Positions 55,835 to 64,000 of a DNA stretch of 64,000 nucleotides are shown piece after piece. Each line of letters starts with the position of its first letter. Position 1 is the first letter of the stretch. A program made the translations under genes and the position numbers. The notes under the pieces are model-generated. The model was not told the DNA's origin. It ran no database searches and worked only from the letters and a program-made list of their open reading frames with translations. The DNA comes from Haladaptatus litoreus. Its GTDB lineage: Archaea; Halobacteriota; Halobacteria; Halobacteriales; Haladaptataceae. The stretch spans positions 310,001-374,000 of the forward strand of contig NZ_FTNO01000004.1 of assembly GCF_900156425.1 (NCBI RefSeq). The letters run 5' to 3'.

Positions 55835-57205
55835 ATGAACTCGACGATAGGAGACACCGATACCCAGCCAGAGTATGCCGAAAGTGAGGAAAATGACGTA
55901 AAAGATAATCGAGACAAAACAATTTGTATTGTCGGTCTCGGCTACGTTGGACTCCCGTTGGCGATCGGATTCGACCAGGAAGGGTTCGATGTTGTTGGCT
56001 TCGATATTGACGATCAAAAAGTCGAAACTCTTCAGAGTGGCACGGATACAACAGGCGACCTTGGTGACAAAACCATCACCGAAAGTGAAATTGCATATAC
56101 GACCAACCCAGCGGAAATTACCAACGCTGACTATGTGATGATCACGGTACCAACGCCTGTCGATCAGAATCAACAACCCAATCTTGACTTTGTCGAAAGT
56201 GCCGGACGAACTGTCGGCAAATACATGTCCCCCGATACGACGGTCATTCTCGAATCGACCGTCTACCCAGGTGCGACTCGTGAAGTTCTCGTCCCTGCAA
56301 TTGAAGCTGCTTCCGGACTCACCTGTGGCGAGGACTTCTACGTCGGCTACTCGCCCGAACGCGCGACACCGGGTGACCCCGAGCACGGATTACGCGATGT
56401 GGTCAAAGTTGTTGGCGGGATGAACGATGATGTCCGCAATGATATTGCAAACCTGTATGAGACAGTTATCGACGCAGGCGTCCACAAGACCCCATCGCTG
56501 GAAGTCGCGGAGGCAAGCAAGGTCATTGAAAATGTCCAGCGCGATCTGAATATTGCCCTCATGAACGAACTCGCAATGGCGTTTGACGGCATGGATATGG
56601 ATATTGACACACGCGAGGTGCTCGAAGCGTCGGGCACAAAATGGAACTTCCATGACTACCGCCCCGGACTTGTTGGGGGTCACTGCATCCCCGTCGATCC
56701 GTACTTCTTTATTCACCGTTCTAAGCAGGCTGGCTACGCACCACATCTCATCGAACAGAGTCGAATCGTGAATGAGTCGATGCCTACTCACGTCGCGAAC
56801 ATGATGATAAAGGAACTCAACCGGGCAGGCAAAACGCTACGCGATAGTCGAGTTCTCATTCTTGGCCTGACTTACAAGCCGGACGTGGCCGACATCCGAA
56901 CGTCGAAAGTGGATAACATCATTCGACATCTTCATGAATATGATATTGAAACGACCGGCTACGATCCACACGGTGATAATGACTTGATGCGCAGCCAGCT
57001 CGATACCTTGATCCAAGAGGACAACGAGTTATCGTTTGAGAGGTTCGATGGCATCATCCTTGCGACGCCACACCGTACATTTGATGATCTCGACCTAACT
57101 GAGATCGCGACGCAAATGAACGAGAATCCTGTCCTCATAGACATAACTGGCGCACTTAATGGCGATGAAGTTTCTGAAGCCGGATTCTCGTATCGGAGGG
57201 TGTAG
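55835..57205 (+). CDS. UDP-HexNAc 6-dehydrogenase (WbpO/TviB/WecC family)
   Basis: 456 residues. NAD loop CIVGLGYVGLPLAIGFD (about residue 32), STVYPGATREVLVP, catalytic Cys in GGHCIPVDPYFF and the C-terminal LGLTYKPDVADIRTSK. It oxidises a UDP-N-acetylhexosamine to its uronic acid; the subfamily resembles UDP-GalNAc/GlcNAc dehydrogenases more than the 5687 enzyme. An N-terminal acidic extension of about 30 residues is unusual. First gene of a four-gene operon, with the GT2 ATG one base after the stop. Confidence 0.85.
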   Translation: MNSTIGDTDTQPEYAESEENDVKDNRDKTICIVGLGYVGLPLAIGFDQEGFDVVGFDIDDQKVETLQSGTDTTGDLGDKTITESEIAYTTNPAEITNADYVMITVPTPVDQNQQPNLDFVESAGRTVGKYMSPDTTVILESTVYPGATREVLVPAIEAASGLTCGEDFYVGYSPERATPGDPEHGLRDVVKVVGGMNDDVRNDIANLYETVIDAGVHKTPSLEVAEASKVIENVQRDLNIALMNELAMAFDGMDMDIDTREVLEASGTKWNFHDYRPGLVGGHCIPVDPYFFIHRSKQAGYAPHLIEQSRIVNESMPTHVANMMIKELNRAGKTLRDSRVLILGLTYKPDVADIRTSKVDNIIRHLHEYDIETTGYDPHGDNDLMRSQLDTLIQEDNELSFERFDGIILATPHRTFDDLDLTEIATQMNENPVLIDITGALNGDEVSEAGFSYRRV

Positions 57206-57206
57206 A

Positions 57207-58163
57207 ATGTATGAAGGGCACACGATAGGCGTCGTCGTGCCCGCGTACAACGAAGAAGGGTTCGTGGGCGATGTTCTTGATTCGCTTCCCGACTTCGTAG
57301 ACCGCGTCTACGCTGTAGACGACGCCTCGACAGATGGTACATGGGACGAAATTTGCGACTACGCCGCGGTCGAGCGCGCGGCCCGTACTCGTGTGAGTGA
57401 CGACACTGATGATCAGATCGTTGCCATCCGACATGACCAAAATCGCGGCGCGGGCGGAGCGATTAAGACCGGCTATTTCGCCGCTCGTGCCGACGGCATA
57501 GATGTGACGGTCACTATTGATGCGGACGGGCAGATGGATCCCGCCATGATGACGCGGCTTCTCGATCCCATTGTGACCGATGAGGCAGATTATACGAAGG
57601 GTAATCGTCTATCAAACTCGGAGTTTCGGAGCTCAATGCCGAAATTCCGCTTGCTCGGTAACTGGTTGCTAACCGGTTTAACGCGAATCGCAAGCGGGTA
57701 TTGGGACGTAACTGACCCGCAAAACGGCTATACGGCCATCTCGCTACCCGCACTCGAAGCAATTGACTTGGAAGGAATGTACGAGTACTACGGCTACTGT
57801 AACGATCTCCTCGTAAAATTGAATGTGGCCGGGATGCGGGTCACGGACGTGGATATGCCTGCAGTCTACGGCGAAGAAGAGAGTAGCATTGAGTACGGCG
57901 ATTACATTCCAAAGGTGTCGCTCATGCTTCTCGGCAACTTCTTTTGGCGACTGGGGTCACGCTATCGTACTCACCCACTCAGTATCGCGTACGCAGTCGG
58001 TATCCTCGCGGCGCTCGCTGGCTTCATTCATGGATTCCGCGCTATCAGTTCGATTCTCACAGGGTCGGAAAGCGATGACGCACAGAAGTCGCTCACGTCG
58101 TTCACACTGGGCGTCGGTGGCATCATTACCGGCCTCGTTCTTGACCGGAGGGAGAATCGATGA
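57207..58163 (+). CDS. family 2 glycosyltransferase with C-terminal membrane pair
   Basis: 318 residues from ATG 57207, the first Met outside the dehydrogenase gene. GT2 motifs are VVPAYNEEGFVGDVL, YAVDDASTDGT, QNRGAGGAIKTGY, IDADGQMDP and the acceptor-side NGYTAISLPALE. Two helices at about 255-305 resemble dolichyl-phosphate sugar synthases. A paralog is at 8108-9097. Its stop overlaps the DUF354 start (ATGA). Likely role: first sugar transfer to a lipid carrier. Confidence 0.85.
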   Translation: MYEGHTIGVVVPAYNEEGFVGDVLDSLPDFVDRVYAVDDASTDGTWDEICDYAAVERAARTRVSDDTDDQIVAIRHDQNRGAGGAIKTGYFAARADGIDVTVTIDADGQMDPAMMTRLLDPIVTDEADYTKGNRLSNSEFRSSMPKFRLLGNWLLTGLTRIASGYWDVTDPQNGYTAISLPALEAIDLEGMYEYYGYCNDLLVKLNVAGMRVTDVDMPAVYGEEESSIEYGDYIPKVSLMLLGNFFWRLGSRYRTHPLSIAYAVGILAALAGFIHGFRAISSILTGSESDDAQKSLTSFTLGVGGIITGLVLDRRENR

Positions 58164-59221
58164 GGGTATTTGTCACCATCCAACATCCAGCACATGTTCA
58201 CTTCTTCCGTAACGCAATCACGGAATTAGAGGAAGACGGGCATGATGTGCATGTCTTCGCTCGCAAAAAGGAGATGGCTGTAGAACTCCTCCAACGATAC
58301 GATATTGATCACGAAGTACTGGCTGGTACTGCATCAGGGCTGTCGCAGTTGGCGTGGGTGCAAGCGACGTATGAAGCCCGTCTGCTTCGTCGAGCGATGA
58401 AGTTGAAACCCGATGTAATTGCTGCAATCGGTGGTGTCGCGGCAGCTCACGTGGCGACTGTCGTTGGCGCACGGAGTGTCGTCTTTTATGATACAGAGCA
58501 TGCAAAACTCATCCAAAACCTTGCATTCCCATTCGCGGATGTTGTCTACACGCCAGACTGTTTCCAGCAAAGTATCGGGCCAAAGCAAATTCGCTACCCC
58601 GGCTATCATGAACTTGCGTATCTTCATCCCGACCGCTTCACACCGGATCCGACCGTCATTTCCGACCTTGGACTCGACCCCGACGACACGTTTGTCGTTC
58701 TCCGACTCATCAAGTGGGGGGCATCGCATGATGTCGGTCAGGGCGGGTTTGGCGCCGTAGGTGATGTGATTGACCAACTCGAAGATACAGGCGCAGAGGT
58801 GCTGATCACGTCCGAGCGGTCGCTCCCATCTGAGCTTGAATCACGAAGGACAACAGTCGAGCCCCATCGGATGCATGACGTCCTTGCCTATGCTGATCTT
58901 TTCATCGGTGAAGGTGCAACGATGGCTGCAGAGAGTGCTGTTCTCGGCACGCCTGCAATCTACGTCAATACGCTCACGATGGGCTATACAGACGAATTAG
59001 ACGAACGGTACGGACTGTTATTCAACTACCAGGGTACTGACCGCCATGCACTGGCACTCGATAAAGCAGTTTCCGTTCTTGAGGATGATGAGAATTGGGA
59101 AGAGCATCGTGAGCAATTGTTGATTGATAAAATCGATACGACTGACGTAATTCTCCGCGCAATTACTGGTCGTTCCAGTCAACCACGTGGTCAAACCCAA
59201 AAACCGAATACAGAAATCTAA
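58160..59221 (+). CDS. DUF354 family protein (GT-B-like)
   Basis: 353 residues. It starts MRVFVTIQHPAHVHFFRNAI, typical for DUF354. VIAAIGGVAAAHVATVVGAR, then YDTEHAKLIQNLAFPFADVV, and GEGATMAAESAVLGTPAIYV near the C-terminus correspond to the donor-binding half. It is paralogous to 4637-5674. It is translationally coupled to the GT2 gene, and the GT-C gene follows after 42 bp. The biochemical role is not established. Confidence 0.8.
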   Translation: MRVFVTIQHPAHVHFFRNAITELEEDGHDVHVFARKKEMAVELLQRYDIDHEVLAGTASGLSQLAWVQATYEARLLRRAMKLKPDVIAAIGGVAAAHVATVVGARSVVFYDTEHAKLIQNLAFPFADVVYTPDCFQQSIGPKQIRYPGYHELAYLHPDRFTPDPTVISDLGLDPDDTFVVLRLIKWGASHDVGQGGFGAVGDVIDQLEDTGAEVLITSERSLPSELESRRTTVEPHRMHDVLAYADLFIGEGATMAAESAVLGTPAIYVNTLTMGYTDELDERYGLLFNYQGTDRHALALDKAVSVLEDDENWEEHREQLLIDKIDTTDVILRAITGRSSQPRGQTQKPNTEI

Positions 59222-59263
59222 GAACCATGATCGAACCACAATTCGACAGACGGAGGCAATAGT

Positions 59264-61255
59264 ATGTTCGGACGAATATCTGGCTGGTTCCAACAGCGAC
59301 GGTTCGACGTTGATGCCGCGATTATCGGGTTCATACTCGCACTGGGGCTATTTCCGCTGCGCTTTTTCGCTTCCCAGATTTACATCCAGACGATTCCAAT
59401 TGTCCTTGGTCTAGGGTGTGGTCTTTATCTTCTCGCGATTCGGAACGATCGTGAGTCGATTGACTTTTTCCCATCCTTCTCACGACCAGTAGCCCAAGTA
59501 TTGCCGAGCATCGTCTTTACAACGACTGCCCTGATGGTCGGTGTCGCGCTCTATTCTGGAGAGCGTACCCTGTTATTTCATGTCCTTGCAGGTATGGCGG
59601 GCACGCTCATCCTTCTCCAGATTCTGTTCACTGATGACGATGATTTTCTCCCAGCACTGTTGCTTGTGCAGGTTCTTGTCCTTGCGTTCGTCGTTCGACT
59701 CATGGCGGTATACACTACGCCGTCATACATCGGTATCGACATTTGGACACATATGACGCAGTTGGCCCAAGGAGTGCTCGATCAGCACTCACTAGCTGCA
59801 ATGCAGGGGAACAAACATATCGCCGCACCGTTATACCATCTACTGGTCGCAGCCTCTGCTATGCTGTACGATGTGTCGCTCCGGAATGCACTGTATCTTT
59901 CCGTTGGTCTAGCAATGCCGATGATCATCCTGTTCGTATACGCGGCAGCAAAGCTACTTGTTCCAACGCGCTGGGCAATCTTCGCGGCGATGCTCTATTC
60001 GATTGGCGACTACGTCATCGAGTGGGGTATTCACCTTATTCCAACGAGCCACGGTCTATTGTTTTTCGCCGCGATTGTGTATGCTTTGATGCGTATCATG
60101 CAACTACAATATAGTGGACGGGACTTTGGTCTCCTTGTATTCCTCTCTGTTGCGATTATCCTAACACATCAAGTTTCAACATTTATCATGCTCGTCGTCT
60201 TGTTCTCAGGACTGGCCGCGCAGTTCGTCCTGCGGCTTGGTCTTTTCCACACAAAGACGGCACGCAAACCGAATATCTTCGAGAACGTAGAGCCAGTCAA
60301 TCTCGCAGGGCTGTTAGCGTTCGACATCGGCCTTATCACGTTCATGTGGTCGTTCACACCGTACAACGGCGATTCGTTCCTCGAGACCGTACTCCTATAT
60401 CTCAGTGAGACGATGCAGGATAGTTTCGGATTTATGAATCTCGCAAACCCCGGAGACAGTGCAGAGGGAATCGCATTGCCTCCACCGACACTTGCAGACA
60501 TGTTAGCAACATATACCGAAACAGTAGGATTCCTTATACTGTTTGGACTCTGTACTGTCGGCTGTCTGTACGTCCTGCGGCGTAACCGCATTTCTCATTC
60601 CACATTTACGTTGCTGTTTGCCACCGTTGTAATGACCGGATTTACGCTTGGCCTCCCATTGTTCGGTATCCGCAACTTCATCCCACAACGGTGGTTCGCG
60701 TTCCTCTACCTGCCGATGGCCATCCTCGCCGCTCTCGGCGTAGGGTATCTTGTTCACAACCTCAATCGGAATATTGTTGTCGCAACCTTGCTTGTCGTCG
60801 CGCTTATCTATCCGGGTATAATGATGGTTTCGGGGCATGGGACGCTCGATAACCCTGTTTTCGAGCAAGAGCAGACTCGGTTAACGTACACTGAACAAGA
60901 GATGGTTGCTGTCTCCTCCATCAGGACAATGACTGGGTCCCCAGATTCCTCAAACATCCTTCCGCAACAGGTGCTTCGCACCGACCACCCATATCAGACG
61001 GTGTTTATAAGGACAGGGGCATACCCAGCCGCCGCATTCAATGTCTCGACAAATGGCGGGCCGACGAACCATCCACTTACGGTGTATCGGTCATACCAGA
61101 CTACCGGTGCGCCGAACTACATGCTCGTTAACGAATCTGCAAATGCGAGTGTTCCCGTCACGCGGCCTATCTCAAAACAGAGTGTGTGTCGCCCGAGCCA
61201 GAGCGTGCTCTATACTAATGGTGATGTTGTGATGTGTGCTAACCGGACGATATAA
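59264..61255 (+). CDS. GT-C type polytopic membrane protein (putative glycosyltransferase)
   Basis: 663 residues with about 13 helices up to residue 540 and an extracytoplasmic C-terminal domain. The first large loop has PSYIGIDIWTHMTQLAQG (Asp159) and then APLYHLLVAASAML. These correspond to PMGSD and SPIYHLLVSNSMLI of the 793-2700 protein, so the two are paralogs. It closes the operon of dehydrogenase, GT2 and DUF354. It probably transfers a lipid-linked sugar outside the cell. Substrates are unknown. Confidence 0.65.
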   Translation: MFGRISGWFQQRRFDVDAAIIGFILALGLFPLRFFASQIYIQTIPIVLGLGCGLYLLAIRNDRESIDFFPSFSRPVAQVLPSIVFTTTALMVGVALYSGERTLLFHVLAGMAGTLILLQILFTDDDDFLPALLLVQVLVLAFVVRLMAVYTTPSYIGIDIWTHMTQLAQGVLDQHSLAAMQGNKHIAAPLYHLLVAASAMLYDVSLRNALYLSVGLAMPMIILFVYAAAKLLVPTRWAIFAAMLYSIGDYVIEWGIHLIPTSHGLLFFAAIVYALMRIMQLQYSGRDFGLLVFLSVAIILTHQVSTFIMLVVLFSGLAAQFVLRLGLFHTKTARKPNIFENVEPVNLAGLLAFDIGLITFMWSFTPYNGDSFLETVLLYLSETMQDSFGFMNLANPGDSAEGIALPPPTLADMLATYTETVGFLILFGLCTVGCLYVLRRNRISHSTFTLLFATVVMTGFTLGLPLFGIRNFIPQRWFAFLYLPMAILAALGVGYLVHNLNRNIVVATLLVVALIYPGIMMVSGHGTLDNPVFEQEQTRLTYTEQEMVAVSSIRTMTGSPDSSNILPQQVLRTDHPYQTVFIRTGAYPAAAFNVSTNGGPTNHPLTVYRSYQTTGAPNYMLVNESANASVPVTRPISKQSVCRPSQSVLYTNGDVVMCANRTI

Positions 61256-61285
61256 CTCCTTTTATCATCTCAACCACGGTGAGTT

Positions 61286-61405
61286 ATGCACGAACGGCGT
61301 GTGCTCGTATCAAGCGGTGCCGGCTTGCTCGTTTCAATCCTTTTGTCTAACTTACTTATATTGTCGCTGGGGACGATGGTTATCTTAGAACAGTTGAGGA
61401 TTTAG
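61286..61405 (+). CDS. possible tiny single-helix membrane peptide or truncated gene
   Basis: 39 codons from ATG 61286: MHERRVLVSSGAGLLVSILL then a hydrophobic run and ILEQLRI. It is followed within 20 bp by TnpB-derived sequence, so it may be the 5' end of a gene cut by an insertion. No family match. Confidence 0.3.
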   Translation: MHERRVLVSSGAGLLVSILLSNLLILSLGTMVILEQLRI

Positions 61406-61419
61406 CTGAAATACTGGCG

Positions 61420-61975
61420 GGTAAGCCCCCTTCTTCAACGGACGAAGTGAGTAGGGAGGGGATACACCCGCTGTCTTCGGTTACTTTCACTGTACGCCAG
61501 AGCTTTGCTACTCTCGTCCGGACGGTGTAGTAAGACACTCACTGCAATGCGTCCGGTGTTCAAACGCGACAAATGCCGTGCACTGGACGTGGTGGCTGAG
61601 TGTCCATCCGGTAGGAGTGGGACACTCCGAACCGCCTGTAAAGGGAAATCGCCTGCGGAGTCTGGAACCGTCCTCAGAACCAACGGTTCTGATGGGCCGC
61701 ACGAGAACGGAGTTCTCGTGGACGCTGTGGAAATGGTTTCTGCACGTTCCGACACAGAAACAGGAAGCTCCGTCCTCAACAAGCGAGGGGCGGGGAGGCC
61801 CGAGCGCGGTAGGACGGAGTAGTTCACACAAGACAGTCGAGTTCTGTGCCATCCTCGTCCACCCTTCATTCTCCGTGAACCGGCGGTGTGTAACCCGCCA
61901 CGTCGTTGCCAGGGGTGTGTCTGAAACCTCATTGTAGGGGAATGCCACGCCCTTTAGGGCATGGTAGCTTACTGC
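61420..61975 (+). mobile_element. PATE-like non-coding TnpB-derived sequence
   Basis: It contains GGTTACTTTCACTGTACG (61480-61497), the reverse complement of a stretch conserved in the elements at 24132 and 62305. A hairpin GCCACGCCCTTTAGGGCATGG lies near 61944-61963 (given here as CGCCCTTTAGGGC). It is GC-richer than its surroundings and all frames are short or low-quality. Exact ends are uncertain. 61976-62156 shows no gene. Confidence 0.45.
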
Positions 61976-62156
61976 GGGACTTCCTACCAGGGGGCCCTCG
62001 TCATCGAGGTTTTTGGAACTATACTCTGAGGGAGTTGTTGTTGCGGTTGCCGACTCGTCTCCCGGTCTCTTGTAGTGCTGTCACAAGCACTCCCTTCCCG
62101 AGGCATGTCGTCGCTCATCAATCTAACTAACCACGATTTCTCCTCCACCGCTTGCA

Positions 62157-62324
62157 ATGGGTTTCTTCACTACCACAGTTGGTGACATCGCTAACAGTTG
62201 GTCACCAAAGATCTACAGCAACGAGGCAAAAACTCGAGAATTCACATATTTCCGATATGATTTTCGGATTGATGCTTGCAGCGGAGAAGGAACTGATTGG
62301 TGTGTGACATCCTCCCGCGCCTAA
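62157..62324 (+). pseudogene. gene fragment interrupted by a PATE-like element
   Basis: 55 codons from ATG 62157 read MGFFTTTVGDIANSWSPKIY, then SNEAKTREFTYFRYDFRID, before running into the element end at 62305 (last residues VTSSRA derive from TGACATCCTCCCGC). The sequence looks protein-like but the family is not recognised. It may be a truncated 5' part of a gene. Confidence 0.35.
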
Positions 62325-62683
62325 AGACGCGGGCCTCCCACACCCACCAATGGGTGGTTCGTTGGAATGTTTACGGTTCGCACCCCGACGAGGTGCTGGC
62401 TATGCCACGTAGCCGTTACTCCTATCGCGTCCGGAGAACGGACGGGACTCGGAGGTACTTGGTTGTTTTGCGTCGGTTCGCCGTCCATGGGCTTACTTTT
62501 TGATGAGGCAAACACCCAGTCAACTGCCAGTTATCGGACTGTCAGAATCCGATGGGATACCATCGAATCGACAATAAAGATACGCACGGAGTGAACCTAA
62601 GACTATGCCGTACAGTGAAAGTAACCAAAGACGGCGATTCAGCCACGCCCGCTAGGGCGTGGTATTCTCGCCTGCAATTCTAT
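62305..62683 (-). mobile_element. PATE-like non-coding TnpB-derived element, copy D
   Basis: About 379 bp with the same ends and order as 24132-24528: TGACATCCTCC, hairpin CGCGCC-TAAAGA-CGCG, the shared blocks GACGAGGTGCTGGCTATG and CAGTGAAAGTAACCAAAGAC, then a GCCCGCTAGGGC hairpin and GGTATTCTCGCCTG. Divergence is concentrated in the middle. Similarity stops sharply after AATTCTAT, defining the border. Confidence 0.7.
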
Positions 62684-62707
62684 AAATATTCCCTGATGCC
62701 GAGAGGA

Positions 62708-63631
62708 TCACGAGGAGAGCCACAGTCGAATTACATGGTGTGGGTTGCCGGATGAATCGCCCTTGTAGAGAAGCAGACGAACTCGAACGTTGTCACCGGA
62801 AATGGATGGGTCGCCGTTGAGTACTACCTGTTTCGTTTGTCTCGACTCAACTGTTACTTGCTGTTGATCGAACTGTGTCTGTTCAGCTATATTTCCATCT
62901 TCGACACGTTCGAGCACTGCTACAATGGTGTACTGGGTCTGTTCCCCTTCGTGGTTGCCAACGTTGACGGTTATCCCGTCGTCTCCCAAGCTAGATTGAT
63001 AAAACGTGCTTGTGTTGCTGTTGACATTTTGTCCCTCCACATAAAATTCGGTGAACTGCTCTCCTGTTGGTTGACTGAGAACCGCAAAGCCGACACTTGA
63101 TGTAACCAACAGAAGGCTGATAACGATACCAACGTTCAGAATCGTAGTTAAGCTATTTGAACCTTGTCCCGCCGAATTAAATAGTAGTCTGGGCAGACCA
63201 AGCGAATACCGCTTGTCGGCGGGAACGCGCCATCGGCGAACAAATGCACCGAGCGCAGACAGTATGGTGAAGCCAATAACTCCGATCAGAATCGGCAGTA
63301 CTCGGATGCCCCACGGTGTGAAGTTCGCAATTGCTGCGACCATTGGAACGACAGCAACGCTTACTGTGACGGCAAGGGCGACTCGTTCAGGCCCGCCGAT
63401 TGCGTATATGGGCTCATTTTTATCGCCTCCGAATACTCGAGCGTCATCCCTTCCATTTTCGGGAAAGAGGCCCGAAATAAACGCGTATCCTGGAAGAAAG
63501 AGAACGAGCGGAAGCATGAATACAACGCGCAGTGGCCCGTCGAGTCCAGTAAGTGCCACACTTCCACTAAAAATAGCCACCCCTACGACTAACACGAGAT
63601 CTGAAAACCACCAGCGGCTGTTCGTACTCAT
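62708..63631 (-). CDS. DUF1616 family membrane protein
   Basis: 307 residues. Helix pair at about 10-55 with LFLPGYAFISGLFPENG, a second pair around NFTPWGIRVLPI (about 95-150) and one helix at about 178-200. A C-terminal extracytoplasmic beta domain (about 205-307) has few sequons, unlike the paralog at 14166. It lies 25 bp beyond a PATE-like element that follows its stop, and downstream of the gene cut by the right edge, likely in one operon with it. The function is unknown. Confidence 0.8.
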   Translation of the reverse strand: MSTNSRWWFSDLVLVVGVAIFSGSVALTGLDGPLRVVFMLPLVLFLPGYAFISGLFPENGRDDARVFGGDKNEPIYAIGGPERVALAVTVSVAVVPMVAAIANFTPWGIRVLPILIGVIGFTILSALGAFVRRWRVPADKRYSLGLPRLLFNSAGQGSNSLTTILNVGIVISLLLVTSSVGFAVLSQPTGEQFTEFYVEGQNVNSNTSTFYQSSLGDDGITVNVGNHEGEQTQYTIVAVLERVEDGNIAEQTQFDQQQVTVESRQTKQVVLNGDPSISGDNVRVRLLLYKGDSSGNPHHVIRLWLSS

Positions 63632-63676
63632 TGTCCTCTACCTAGCATGAAACAGGTTTTATTATACGGCTCCTAA

Positions 63677-64000
63677 TCAGCTCTCGAACGAAATTTCGTC
63701 AGCACCACTCGCATCCATTTGCAAATAAAGGACGTCAGTTGGGTTGACCACTGTTTTGGAACATTGGGCGACCCAGCCGACCATATCGTTGATACGGAGT
63801 TTGTGCCGCGGTGGCAGGTTGTGGATTGACTCGTGCTGTGGGAATAGTCGCTGATCGAGGTTATACCGGTCATACACCTGTTGACGATCTGGCCACGCCG
63901 GTTCGAAACCCTTTATGAATGGAAGCTTTCGCCGTGCGAACCGCTCTACCTCTGAGAGAACCGTCGACATGTATGGTCGATCTGGTGGTCGATGCCGGAA
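63677..64000 (-). CDS. 3' part of an unidentified gene cut by the window edge
   Basis: The frame is open to the right edge (107 codons visible). It includes RHRPPDRPYMSTVLSEVERF, FIKGFEPAWPDRQQVYDRYN and the C-terminal LYLQMDASGADEISFES. An internal ATG at 63970 could be a start, but the codons upstream continue in protein-like fashion, so the gene probably extends beyond the window. No membrane segment is seen. The family is not recognised. Confidence 0.45.
   Translation of the reverse strand, partial: FRHRPPDRPYMSTVLSEVERFARRKLPFIKGFEPAWPDRQQVYDRYNLDQRLFPQHESIHNLPPRHKLRINDMVGWVAQCSKTVVNPTDVLYLQMDASGADEISFES

Noticed and set aside
61505..61948. Overlapping frames of 105-146 codons on both strands as genes
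   Set aside because: They are in GC-richer TnpB-derived DNA, contradict each other and have no domain or ribosome site.
1..64000. tRNA, rRNA or riboswitch genes
   Set aside because: No cloverleaf, rRNA-like or known riboswitch pattern was recognised by eye; a covariance-model scan would settle it.

Overview
The window is haloarchaeal DNA (class Halobacteria) of moderate, locally low GC. The evidence is: acidic predicted proteins, a PGF-CTERM surface protein, archaeal families (TbsP, DUF1616, DUF354, DUF7344-like and PRC-barrel proteins), an archaeal Orc1/Cdc6 gene beside ORB-like repeats, and many IS200/IS605-IS1341 (TnpB) remnants with the palindromic ends of the PATE elements described in Haloquadratum. 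No rRNA, tRNA or CRISPR array was seen. The species cannot be fixed from the sequence alone.

Layout. 1-700 holds a degraded virus-like gene. 793-11155 is a surface-glycan region: two GT-C type membrane proteins, a GT4 gene and a tight minus-strand operon of GT2, WecB-like epimerase, WecC-like dehydrogenase and DUF354. 11148-18479 has a DUF1616 membrane protein and two giant FtsX-type permeases; a third permease with the only matching ATPase lies at 32653-36494. 18622-20871 has a PGF-CTERM protein and a sugar nucleotidyltransferase. 20934-32181 carries a broken-up MoxR/DUF58/DUF4129/DUF4350 membrane cluster with the regulator TbsP. 37377-41590 is a replication origin: orc1/cdc6 plus six ORB-like repeats, split by an IS605-type element with an intact TnpB and a nonsense-mutated TnpA. 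42157-48431 has a PAP2 phosphatase, a Tat lipoprotein binding protein, an arylsulfotransferase-like protein and a GT-C protein. 48809-52776 has convergent glmM and glmS. 53105-55376 has two membrane-anchored winged-helix proteins, one with extracellular calcium-type repeats. 55835-61255 is a second glycan operon (dehydrogenase, GT2, DUF354, GT-C). 61286-62683 is transposon debris, followed by a second DUF1616 gene and a gene cut by the window end.

How they fit. GlmS and GlmM make GlcN-1-P. A nucleotidyltransferase could lead to UDP-GlcNAc, WecB to UDP-ManNAc and the dehydrogenases to uronic acids. GT2 and GT4 enzymes and GT-C membrane proteins would then build lipid-linked and surface glycans, possibly sulfated. 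The FtsX permeases, DUF1616 proteins and the MoxR/DUF58 cluster look like envelope functions. Mobile elements have repeatedly landed at gene ends: three genes (tbsP, the ABC ATPase gene, the PAP2 gene) take their stop codon from the terminal TGACATCC of such elements.
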